Source: Halobaculum gomorrense
Lineage (GTDB): Archaea > Halobacteriota > Halobacteria > Halobacteriales > Haloferacaceae
DNA: 64,000 nucleotides
Direction: 5' to 3'
Assembly: GCF_900129775.1 (NCBI RefSeq)
Contig: NZ_FQWV01000009.1
Location: forward strand, 1 to 64,000
The notes under the pieces are model-generated. The model was not told where the DNA came from. It did no database searches and saw nothing but the letters and a program-made list of their open reading frames with translations. Below are positions 51,783 through 59,603 of this stretch, in pieces. How positions within the stretch are numbered: the stretch's first letter is position 1; each line of letters opens with the position of its first letter. Made by a program: the position numbers and the translations under genes.

Positions 51783-52238
51783 ATGTCCACCGTCACCCTC
51801 ATCGGAACGCGCCTCGCGGAGGCAGGAACCGAGTTCGTCTATCAGGGCGAGGCCAGCGCCTGCGAGGGCTGCCCGTACCGCGCCCAGTGCCTCAACCTTG
51901 AGGAGGGGCGCCGCTACCGCGTCACCGACGTGCGCGACGGGACGCAGGCGCTCGACTGCGCTGTCCACGCCGACGAGAGCGTCCGCGCGGTCGAGGTGGA
52001 GCCGGCGGCTGTCACCGCGAACGTCGCCTCGCGGGGCGCGTACGCCGGATCGCGGGCGTCGCTGGAGGGACCGTGTCCGCACGTCGACTGCCCGAGCCAC
52101 GAGCTGTGCGAGCCGCTGGGCGCTGAGTTCGACGAGGAGTACCGCATCGCCGAGGTCGACGGCGACCCGCCCCACGAAGTGTGTCACCTGGGCCGCGACC
52201 TGACGACGGTGACGTTCGAGCCCGAGGACGGGGCGTAA
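51783..52238 (+). CDS. UPF0179 family protein
   Basis: The 151-residue archaeal protein has Cys clusters that could hold a metal or Fe-S group: CEGCPYRAQC (residues about 25-34), a single Cys in ALDCAVH, and CPHVDCPSHELC (about 98-109), CHLG near the end. This pattern is typical of UPF0179. Function is unknown. ATG 51783. Confidence 0.85.
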   Translation: MSTVTLIGTRLAEAGTEFVYQGEASACEGCPYRAQCLNLEEGRRYRVTDVRDGTQALDCAVHADESVRAVEVEPAAVTANVASRGAYAGSRASLEGPCPHVDCPSHELCEPLGAEFDEEYRIAEVDGDPPHEVCHLGRDLTTVTFEPEDGA

Positions 52239-52267
52239 GCGCCACGGGACAAGTCGCGCGCGCTGTG

Positions 52268-52963
52268 CTACTCCCCGCCCTCGGGGGTCCGGGTGCCGCT
52301 GGCGTTGACCGCGGCGAGCTCGGCGCTGTCGAGCTCCCGCATCGGGTCCGGCAGGTGCTCGGCGGCGCGGTCGAGGTCGGTCATCGCCTCGCGGACGGCG
52401 TCGGACTGCGGCCCGTCGCCGAGGTTGAGCTGTCGGAGGTAGCCCCGGGCAAGCGCGACGTAGACGCCCGCCTCCGCCAGGTACGAGCAGCCGAGCATGT
52501 TCGCCCACACGTGGCCGGGGCGGTTCACCGTCCGGTGGAAGGCGTACGATTCGCCGAGGCCCCCCTCGACGGCCGCGACCGCGAGCGTCGAGAGGCGGGA
52601 CTTCGCCTCGACCCACAGGTCGAGGTGGTCGCCCCAGTAGCCGCGGAGGCGCTCGGCGTCGTACGCGAGGTCGACGTCGTAGTCGTCGTCTGTCAGTCCT
52701 CGTCGGTCGAGTGCGTCCGCGACGGCCGCGCCCGCCTCAGCGGGGTCACCGACCGCGCCGCAGACGACCCGGAGCGTCGGCACCTCATAGCGGCCGGCGG
52801 CGTCCCAGAAGGAGTGGAACCACAGCGACACCGCTCCCTCGGCGGTCGCCTCGCGCATCGCGGGCGCGACCGTCCTCGTGAGCACGCGGTGCTTGCCGGC
52901 GAGCGAGCCGTCGGAGTCGGCCGCGAGGTCGCGCCAGCGCACCGCGACGGCGAGATAGTCCAT
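52268..52963 (-). CDS. Haloarchaeal hypothetical protein, 231 aa
   Basis: Begins MDYLAVAVRWRDLAADSDGS; the ATG at 52963 is preferred over 53023 because GATAAACA (52988-52995) lies about 28 bases upstream on the coding strand. The core has VAPAMREATAEGAVSLWFHS, FWDAAGRYEVPTLRVVCGAV, then YDAERLRGYWGDHLDLWVEA. The spacing of these blocks vaguely recalls the thiopeptide-type (SpaB C-terminal) domain, which is only a weak impression. It is divergent from the Dna2-like gene and may share its promoter region. Confidence 0.55.
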   Translation of the reverse strand: MDYLAVAVRWRDLAADSDGSLAGKHRVLTRTVAPAMREATAEGAVSLWFHSFWDAAGRYEVPTLRVVCGAVGDPAEAGAAVADALDRRGLTDDDYDVDLAYDAERLRGYWGDHLDLWVEAKSRLSTLAVAAVEGGLGESYAFHRTVNRPGHVWANMLGCSYLAEAGVYVALARGYLRQLNLGDGPQSDAVREAMTDLDRAAEHLPDPMRELDSAELAAVNASGTRTPEGGE

Positions 52964-52987
52964 GCGCGGACGTGCGTGTCCGAGGCC

Positions 52988-52995
52988 GATAAACA
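52988..52995 (-). promoter_or_regulatory. TATA box fixing the start at 52963
   Basis: Minus strand TGTTTATC, centred about 28 bases before ATG 52963. Confidence 0.55.
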
Positions 52996-53138
52996 CCGAT
53001 GGGTGCACCGGATCGTCGGGCATCGTGGGTCGTCGTCGGGACGGCGGTGCGAGTCGCGGCGACGACGGCCGGTGCGGCGACCCGGTCGTCCCGGATCGCA
53101 CCGACACCGTTTTTCCCGAGTACCCGCCCGTTTCGGTA

Positions 53139-55898
53139 GTGAACGTTCGCGGTCCCCTGGTGGCGGTCGGCGAGGTCCGGCAGGTGAGCACGCGCTACGG
53201 CGAGCGCGACCTCGCCGAGTTGACGGTTCGCCCCGACGGCGAGGCAGGCGAGCCGGTGACGGTGACCCTCTGGGGGAAGTGGACCCACACCGCCGAGCAC
53301 GCCGAGGTCGGGATGGAACTGCTCGTCACCGACGCCGAGCGCGACGACTACGGCGACCGCGAGGGGTACACCACCTCATCGGAGTCGTACGTCGTCCTCG
53401 AGCCGGACTTCCTCGTCGACGTGACCGATGTCCGCTCGTGGGTGCAGTGCCCGCGGATGTACTACCTGAACAAGCTCTCGGGCATCCCGCTGAACTACCC
53501 TGTCGTGAAGGGGACGGTCGTTCACGAGGTGTTCGGCGACCTGTTGCGCGGGGTCGACCTCGAGGAGTCGATCGACGACCGCGTCGCGGAGGCCGGCCTC
53601 GAACTCGGCCTGCTCGGGATGGAGCGCGAGGAGGTAAAAAACGAGGTGCGACGCAACGCCGCGGCGATCGAGGGGTGGCTGAACCAGGGGACGCTCGCGA
53701 CCGGTGACGACGCCGCCGGGGCTGCCGCCGGCAGCGCGAGTGACGACGCGACCGCGGACGACAACGCGACCGCCGCGCGCTCGGAGTGGGACGGCGGTCC
53801 CGACGAGTCGGAGTGGCGCTCGGAGTACACCCTCATCTCGCCGACCTTCGGGATCAAGGGCCGCGCCGACGCGCTCCGCCGGGGGCAGCCGGTCGAGCTC
53901 AAGACGGGGAAGAACACCAACCGCGAGCCCCGGTTTCAGGACAAGATCCAGGCGGCCTGCTACGCGCTGCTCCTGCGCGAGCGCGGCGGCGACGCCGACA
54001 CCGGCACCCTGCTGTACACGAAGAACACCGCCCTCGACCGCGGCGAGGCGTCGGGCGACCTCTCGCCGGCCAAGGAGTTCTCCGTCGGGAAGGGGCTGCT
54101 CGAATTCGTCGTCCGCCAGCGAAACGAGATCGCCGCCGCGGAGTTCGACATGTCCGTCCCGACGGGGTACGAGGCCGACGCGACGTGCGAGTACTGCTTC
54201 GAGCAGGACGCGTGCATGGTGGTGTCCGGGCGCCTCGACCAGGAGTCGAAAGCCGGCCAGATCGGAACGGCGCTCCCCGAGGAGGAGCGCGAGTACTTCG
54301 AGGGAACCTACCGCGCGCTGGAGGAGGAGCGCCGCGAGACCCACGCCGAGTACCGCAAGCTCTGGGAGCAGACCGCCGAGGAGCGCGCGGCCGACGACCG
54401 CGCGCTCATCGATCTGGAGCCGATCTCGGAGGCGCCGATCGGCGACGGCCGCTGGCGGCTCACCGCCCGCAAGACCACCGACGCCGTCTCGAAACTGCGC
54501 GAGGGCGACGTGGCGCTCGCCTCCGACGGCGACCCGGCGTCGGGGCACTCCGAGCTGGGGCGCATCAAGCACCTCGGCGGGGAGGTCGTCGTCGAGACGG
54601 ACGAACCCGTCGAGCTGCATCGCCTCGACGTGTACCCCTCGGAGCTGTCGGTCTCGCGGATGCACACCGCCGTCCACGACTTCGTGCTCAAGGGCGACCC
54701 CGACCGCAAGGACGTGCTGTTCGGCCGCCGCGAGCCCGAGTTCTCGGCGCGCGCCGGCGACGCGGCGCCGTTCATCGACAACAACGAGGCGCAGAACGCC
54801 GCCGTCGAGAAGGCCGTCACCGCCGAGGACTTCGCGCTCGTCCACGGGCCGCCGGGGACGGGCAAGACGTACACCATCGCCCGCATCGTCCGCGCGCTCG
54901 TCGAGCGGGGCGACCGCGTGCTCCTGTCGGCGTTCACGAACCGCGCGGTCGACAACGCCCTTGAAGCCCTGCGCGAGCAGAGGTTCACAGACGCGCTGCG
55001 CGTCGGCACCGAGACGGGCGTCCGCGGCGACATGCAGGACATCCGCCTCGTGGCGCGCGGCGAGCCGAACGACCGCGCGGCGACACTGAACTCGGCGTCG
55101 GTCGTCGCGGCCACCACCTCCTCGTGTGGGTCGCGGACGATGCGCGAGCAGACGTTCGACGTGGCGCTCGTCGACGAGGCGTCCCAGCTCACCGAGCCCG
55201 GCACCCTCGCGGCGGCGAACCTCGCCGACCGGTTCGTGCTCGTTGGCGACCACGAGCAGCTTCCGCCAGTCGTGCGCGCGGAAAACCGGCTCCGGGAGTC
55301 GCTGTTCCAGCGCCTCATCGAGGCCCACCCCGACGCCGGGGTGCTGCTCGACCGCCAGTACCGAATGAGCCAGCGCATCCAAGCGTTCTCATCGCGGGAG
55401 TTCTACGACGGGAAGCTCCGTCCGGCAACGCCCGAGGTGGCCGGCCAAACGCTCGCGGACCTGGGCGTCGACACCGACGACCTCCCGCCGGATCTGCGCG
55501 ACTCCGTCGCCTTCGTCGACCCCAGCGGCGCCCGCGAGGGCAACGCCAACCCCATCGAGGCGGACCGCGTCGCCGAGGTGGTCGACGCGTACGTCGCCGC
55601 CGGCGTCGACCCCGACGACATCGGCGTCATCGCGCCGTTCCGCGCGCAGGTGGCGGAGATCGGCCGCCGGACGGACGTGACCGTCGACACGGTCGACCGC
55701 TTTCAGGGATCGAGCAAGGAGGTGATCGTCGTCTCGTTCGTCGCCACCGGGGACCTCTCCTCGCCCATCTTCGAGGACACCCGCCGCGTCAACGTCGCAC
55801 TGACGCGGGCGAAGAAGGCGCTGTGTCTCGTCGGCGACGCCGAGGCCCTGGGCTCCGAACCGTTCTACGCGCGGATGCTCGACTGGGCGCGACGGTAG
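53139..55898 (+). CDS. Dna2/Cas4-type nuclease fused to superfamily 1 helicase
   Basis: The 919-residue protein starts with an OB-like region (residues about 1-85). A Cas4/Dna2 PD-(D/E)XK nuclease follows: VQCPRMYYLNKLSG with the first Fe-S Cys (about 107), GTVVHEVFGDLL, the catalytic FGIKGRADALRR and PVELKTGKN (about 242-265), QAACYALLL, then CEYCFEQDAC with the remaining Fe-S Cys (about 350). The SF1 helicase has GPPGTGKTYTIARIV (about 570-584), VDEASQLTEPGTL, LVGDHEQLPPVV, LLDRQYRMSQRI and TVDRFQGSSKEVIVVSFV. It acts in end resection and flap processing in relatives. GTG 53139 lies about 27 bases after TTTTTCCC. Confidence 0.93.
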   Translation: MNVRGPLVAVGEVRQVSTRYGERDLAELTVRPDGEAGEPVTVTLWGKWTHTAEHAEVGMELLVTDAERDDYGDREGYTTSSESYVVLEPDFLVDVTDVRSWVQCPRMYYLNKLSGIPLNYPVVKGTVVHEVFGDLLRGVDLEESIDDRVAEAGLELGLLGMEREEVKNEVRRNAAAIEGWLNQGTLATGDDAAGAAAGSASDDATADDNATAARSEWDGGPDESEWRSEYTLISPTFGIKGRADALRRGQPVELKTGKNTNREPRFQDKIQAACYALLLRERGGDADTGTLLYTKNTALDRGEASGDLSPAKEFSVGKGLLEFVVRQRNEIAAAEFDMSVPTGYEADATCEYCFEQDACMVVSGRLDQESKAGQIGTALPEEEREYFEGTYRALEEERRETHAEYRKLWEQTAEERAADDRALIDLEPISEAPIGDGRWRLTARKTTDAVSKLREGDVALASDGDPASGHSELGRIKHLGGEVVVETDEPVELHRLDVYPSELSVSRMHTAVHDFVLKGDPDRKDVLFGRREPEFSARAGDAAPFIDNNEAQNAAVEKAVTAEDFALVHGPPGTGKTYTIARIVRALVERGDRVLLSAFTNRAVDNALEALREQRFTDALRVGTETGVRGDMQDIRLVARGEPNDRAATLNSASVVAATTSSCGSRTMREQTFDVALVDEASQLTEPGTLAAANLADRFVLVGDHEQLPPVVRAENRLRESLFQRLIEAHPDAGVLLDRQYRMSQRIQAFSSREFYDGKLRPATPEVAGQTLADLGVDTDDLPPDLRDSVAFVDPSGAREGNANPIEADRVAEVVDAYVAAGVDPDDIGVIAPFRAQVAEIGRRTDVTVDTVDRFQGSSKEVIVVSFVATGDLSSPIFEDTRRVNVALTRAKKALCLVGDAEALGSEPFYARMLDWARR

Positions 55899-56016
55899 CG
55901 CCGGAGGCGAGCGTCCCGTCGCCCGGTCCGGAGCTTCGGCGCCGACCCGCGTCCCCGCGACCCGGTCGCCGACCGCCCGGACCGTTTTCACGCCCCGCCG
56001 CCTCCGCCCACACGCC

Positions 56017-57240
56017 ATGGCCGACCAGGAGTTCTCCCTCCCGCTCGGGGACGGGTCGATCGCCGTGTCGCTTCCGGACTGCGAGGTGGACGTCGCGGTC
56101 CCGCCCGGCGGCGAGGCGGTCGACCCGCGGGCGGCCGCGGAGGCCGCGCTGGACGACCCGCACGGGCCGCCCCTCCGGGAGGTCGTCGACCCCGAGGATG
56201 AGGTGTGCGTCGTCGTGACCGACGTGACGCGCGCGACGCCCGACGAGGCGCTGGTGGGCGCGATGCTCGACCGCCTCCCGGTCAGCCGCGACGGGGTGAC
56301 GGTTGTGCTCGGGCTGGGTCTCCACCGCCCGATGACCGACGCGGAGGTCGAGTCGGGGCTGGGCGCGTTCGCCGACCTCGCCGCGAACCACGACCCCGAC
56401 GCCGCCGTCGAGGTGGGGAGCGTCGACGGCGTCCCGGTCGAGGTGAACCCCGCGGTCGCGGAGGCCGACGCGGTGCTCTCGACGGGGATGGTCGAGCCCC
56501 ACCAGTACGCCGGGTTCTCGGGGGGCGCCAAGACGGTCGTGGTCGGCGCGGGCGGCGAGCCGCTGATCCGACACACCCACGGGCCCGAGTTGCTCGCGGA
56601 GTTCGGCGTCCGCCTCGGCCGCGTCGCGGACAACCCGTTTCGGGCGTTCCTCGACCGGGCGGGCGACGTGGCGGGGCCGGAGTTCTGCGTCAACGTCACC
56701 CACGGTCCCGCCGGGATACTGGACGCCGCCGCCGGCGAGCCCCGCGCGGTGGTGCGCGACCTCGCGGACACGGCCCGCGGGGCGCTCTCTGTCGAGGTGG
56801 CCGGCGGGTACGACGCCGTGCTCGCGGGCGTCGGCGCGCCGAAGGACGCGAACCTCTACCAGGCGAGCCGCGCGGCGACGTACGTGATCCTCGGGGCGAG
56901 CAACCCCCTCCGCGGCGACGGCCGGGTGGTCGTCCCGGCGCGGCTCCACGAGGGCGCCGGCGACGGCCGCGGCGAGCGGCGCTTCCGCGACCGCCTCGCT
57001 GCCGGCGAGTCGGCGGCGGCCGTCTACGAGGAGATGCGCGAGGGGTACGAGCCGGGCGCCCAGCGGGCGTTCGTCCTCGCGCGGGCGCTCCGGGACCACG
57101 AGGTGTGGATCACGAACAGCGCGCACCCGGCGCTCGTCGAGGAGTGTCTCATGCACGCGGCGGCGTCGCCGGTGGAGGCCATCGAGCCGGGAAGTCGCGT
57201 CCTCGTCGTCCCGGACGCGCTGAACACGCTGCTGGTGTGA
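56017..57240 (+). CDS. LarA-like nickel-pincer racemase family protein
   Basis: The 407-residue protein has the lactate racemase (LarA) N-domain with CVVVTDVTRATPDEAL (residues about 68-83), LGLGLHRPMTDAEVE with the conserved His, and the C-domain TGMVEPHQYAGFSGGAKTVV (about 152-171), containing the cofactor-binding His and Lys, followed by IRHTHGPELLAE. Such enzymes use a nickel-pincer cofactor made by LarB, LarC and LarE, none of which are in this window. Substrate could be lactate or another alpha-hydroxyacid. Confidence 0.85.
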   Translation: MADQEFSLPLGDGSIAVSLPDCEVDVAVPPGGEAVDPRAAAEAALDDPHGPPLREVVDPEDEVCVVVTDVTRATPDEALVGAMLDRLPVSRDGVTVVLGLGLHRPMTDAEVESGLGAFADLAANHDPDAAVEVGSVDGVPVEVNPAVAEADAVLSTGMVEPHQYAGFSGGAKTVVVGAGGEPLIRHTHGPELLAEFGVRLGRVADNPFRAFLDRAGDVAGPEFCVNVTHGPAGILDAAAGEPRAVVRDLADTARGALSVEVAGGYDAVLAGVGAPKDANLYQASRAATYVILGASNPLRGDGRVVVPARLHEGAGDGRGERRFRDRLAAGESAAAVYEEMREGYEPGAQRAFVLARALRDHEVWITNSAHPALVEECLMHAAASPVEAIEPGSRVLVVPDALNTLLV

Positions 57241-57266
57241 CGGCTGGTCGGACGCGACGGTGACCG

Positions 57267-59081
57267 CTACCCGTCGCGGGAGTCCTCGGGGTCGTCGCCG
57301 CCGGCGTCCACCCACTCGAAGGAGCGACCGTCGGCGTCTGCGTCCGTCCTCGTGTCTCGGTCGCCCTCGGGGCCGTCCGCGACCGCGTCCCGCCCGTCGC
57401 CGGTCGGTCCGCGTCGTCGCGCCTCCCGCCGGTGGCTCGCACGCCGACGGGCCGCGAGCGACTCGCGGAGGCGCTCCAAGAGCTCGCCGCGCAGGTCCGC
57501 CGCGTCGTCGTCGTCGAGGTCGTGGGCGACCGCGTCGCCCCCGAGCAGCCCCGACGACGACGCCGAGTCCGCCACGACGGACGCGAGATCACGCCGGCGC
57601 TGGAAGACGGTTCGCGAGACGAACACCGTCTGGAGCCGAAAGTACGGGACCAGCCGGGTGTGTCTGCGGATCGCTCCCGTGCGGGTGACCAGGCCGTCGT
57701 CGACGGTCGCGCGCCCGCGGTTCGCCCACGTGAGGTGGCCCGCGAGCGGCGCCAGCGCGACGCCGACGAGCGGGAGCAGCGGGAGGTATCGGGGGAGGTC
57801 GAACGCCAGCCGGTCGACGCCGACCGCGACGCCCGCGAGCGCCAGCGCCGCGAGCGCATAGCGAGCCACGTACCGCCGGCGTGCGCGCAACGGCGGCCGC
57901 TCGACCGCGTCGACGCCGAAGGCGTCTTCCGGGGTGACTGCCTCCCCCTCCGCGTCGGCACCCAACTCCGCGCGGACGGCGTCGGCGAGCGCGACGACGC
58001 GCTCGCGTGTGTCCAGCGGGACCGCCGTCTCGACGCCGGCGTCTCCCCCGCCTCCCGACCCGGGCGCGTACCCCGCCGTGTCGACCGTCAGGCTCGCGTA
58101 GCCGAGGCGGCGCAAGGCGGCGTTCTCGGACACGGTGACGGTCTGGACCTTCGAGAGCGGCACCGTCCCGCTGTAGCGGCCGAGGAGGCCGCGCTCGTAC
58201 CGGAGTTCGTCGCCGACGCGCTCCAGCCGGAACCCGTAGTAGCGGACGAACGTGAGCGCGGCGCTGACGAGCCACACGACCAGCAGGAAGCCGACGGCGC
58301 CCACCACGGCCAGTGGCAGCAGGTCGCCGGACCCAAGCGACGGCACGTCCCCCGGGCCGACATCCACGTCGACGATCCCGTAGCGCACGAGCAGTCGCCC
58401 GCCGTCGAACAGCAGGTCGTCGAAGACGCTCGCGCCGACGAACGGCGCGATCACCGCGCTCGGCCGGAAGGATACCGCACACAGCGTCGCGAATCGCCGC
58501 CCCGACAGCTCGTAGAGCGTCTCCGAGTCGGGCGGGGATCCGCCGGCACTCGCCGCGTCGGTCTCCGCGCCCCGGTCGGCTGCGGTCTGTTCGCCTGCGG
58601 TCCGTTCAGCCGTGGTCTGTGCAACCCCGGTATCGCGCCGACGACCCGGCCGACCCAACTCCTCGCGGAGGCGGTCGGCCTCGTCGCGCCCGACCGCGTC
58701 GAGCGTCGCCTCCGTCGATCCCCCGCCGGCCGTCTCGACAGTGACGGTCGCGAGCCCGAGTGCGCGCTGGAGGACGCTCCGTCGCACGTCGACGTTCTGG
58801 ACGCGATGGAGCGGGATCTCCCGCTCCTGGCGCGAGAGGACGCCCGAGCGGACGACCAGTCGGTCGCCCAGCACCTCGTACTCGAATCGGTACCACCGCG
58901 CCAGCGAGCCGCCGGCGCCGAGGAGGAACGCCGCGGGGACGGCGAACGACACCTGGGGCGCCGGGGCGCCGCCGCCGCCCATCCCTGCGAGCGCGGTGCT
59001 CGCGAACAGCGCGAACACCGCCAGCTGGCCGCCCGAGCGGAGCGCGCTGACGGCCGCGGAGGTAGGGTGGAGTCGGGCCAT
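57267..59081 (-). CDS. Bacterial-PH-domain membrane protein (YdbT-like)
   Basis: The 604-residue protein has hydrophobic helix pairs and three bPH2 (PF03703-type) modules. Module 1 has EYEVLGDRLVVRSGVLSRQE, REIPLHRVQNVDVRRSVLQR, LGLATVTVETAG; module 2 RYERGLLGRYSGTVPLSKVQ, LRRLGYASLTVDTAG; module 3 near 455-520 has TRLVPYFRLQTVFVSRTVFQ. The acidic C-terminal tail is disordered. Its start shares one base with the upstream stop, so the pair is a unit. Function unknown; relatives are membrane proteins. Confidence 0.88.
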   Translation of the reverse strand: MARLHPTSAAVSALRSGGQLAVFALFASTALAGMGGGGAPAPQVSFAVPAAFLLGAGGSLARWYRFEYEVLGDRLVVRSGVLSRQEREIPLHRVQNVDVRRSVLQRALGLATVTVETAGGGSTEATLDAVGRDEADRLREELGRPGRRRDTGVAQTTAERTAGEQTAADRGAETDAASAGGSPPDSETLYELSGRRFATLCAVSFRPSAVIAPFVGASVFDDLLFDGGRLLVRYGIVDVDVGPGDVPSLGSGDLLPLAVVGAVGFLLVVWLVSAALTFVRYYGFRLERVGDELRYERGLLGRYSGTVPLSKVQTVTVSENAALRRLGYASLTVDTAGYAPGSGGGGDAGVETAVPLDTRERVVALADAVRAELGADAEGEAVTPEDAFGVDAVERPPLRARRRYVARYALAALALAGVAVGVDRLAFDLPRYLPLLPLVGVALAPLAGHLTWANRGRATVDDGLVTRTGAIRRHTRLVPYFRLQTVFVSRTVFQRRRDLASVVADSASSSGLLGGDAVAHDLDDDDAADLRGELLERLRESLAARRRASHRREARRRGPTGDGRDAVADGPEGDRDTRTDADADGRSFEWVDAGGDDPEDSRDG

Positions 59082-59539
59082 CAGACCGCGTCGAACTCTG
59101 ATTCGGTCGCGAGCTCGCGCAGGCGCTCGCGCAGGTCGCTCGCGCGCGCCGGCGTCAGCCCGGGGATCGTGATGTCTGCGCCGCGGGAGCCGGCCGTGTA
59201 CACGACGACGGAGGCGAGCCCGAGCCCGCGCTCGATCGGTCCCCGCCGGGTGTCGACGTGCTGGATGCGCACGTACGGCACGGAGGTGTCAACGCGGGTG
59301 AGCACCCCGCGAACGAGGTACAGCGAGTCGTCGCGCACCTCGAAGCGCCACACACGATACCGGAAGAAGACGGCCGCGAGGCCGAGCGCGACGACGGCGA
59401 CCGCGAGGCCGGCGGCGGCCGCGGGCGGAACCGGAAGACCAACCCGGTCGGCGATCAGCCCCGCGACGAGGATCACCGTGCCGGGGACGAGCGCCCCGGC
59501 CACCCACGCGAGTCGGACCCGCGGATTGAGCGATTCCAT
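59081..59539 (-). CDS. Bacterial-PH-domain membrane protein (YdbS-like)
   Basis: The 152-residue partner of the gene at 57267. Two helices (VAGALVPGTVILVAGLIADR; AAAGLAVAVVALGLAAVFF) precede one bPH2 module: FEVRDDSLYLVRGVLTRVDT, VPYVRIQHVDTRRGPIERGL, LGLASVVVYTAG. It begins MESLNPRVRLAWVAG. YdbS/YdbT pairs are common in bacteria and archaea; role unknown. Confidence 0.88.
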   Translation of the reverse strand: MESLNPRVRLAWVAGALVPGTVILVAGLIADRVGLPVPPAAAAGLAVAVVALGLAAVFFRYRVWRFEVRDDSLYLVRGVLTRVDTSVPYVRIQHVDTRRGPIERGLGLASVVVYTAGSRGADITIPGLTPARASDLRERLRELATESEFDAV

Positions 59540-59603
59540 ACCGGGCGTTCGGCCGCCGGCGGTAAACGATGTGGGGTCACACCACCGGCCGACCGTCGCC
59601 CGG

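Noticed and set aside
53139-55898. Cas4-like nuclease considered as CRISPR adaptation gene
   Set aside because: The nuclease is fused to a full helicase and no cas1, cas2 or array is in the window, so it is a Dna2-type repair protein.
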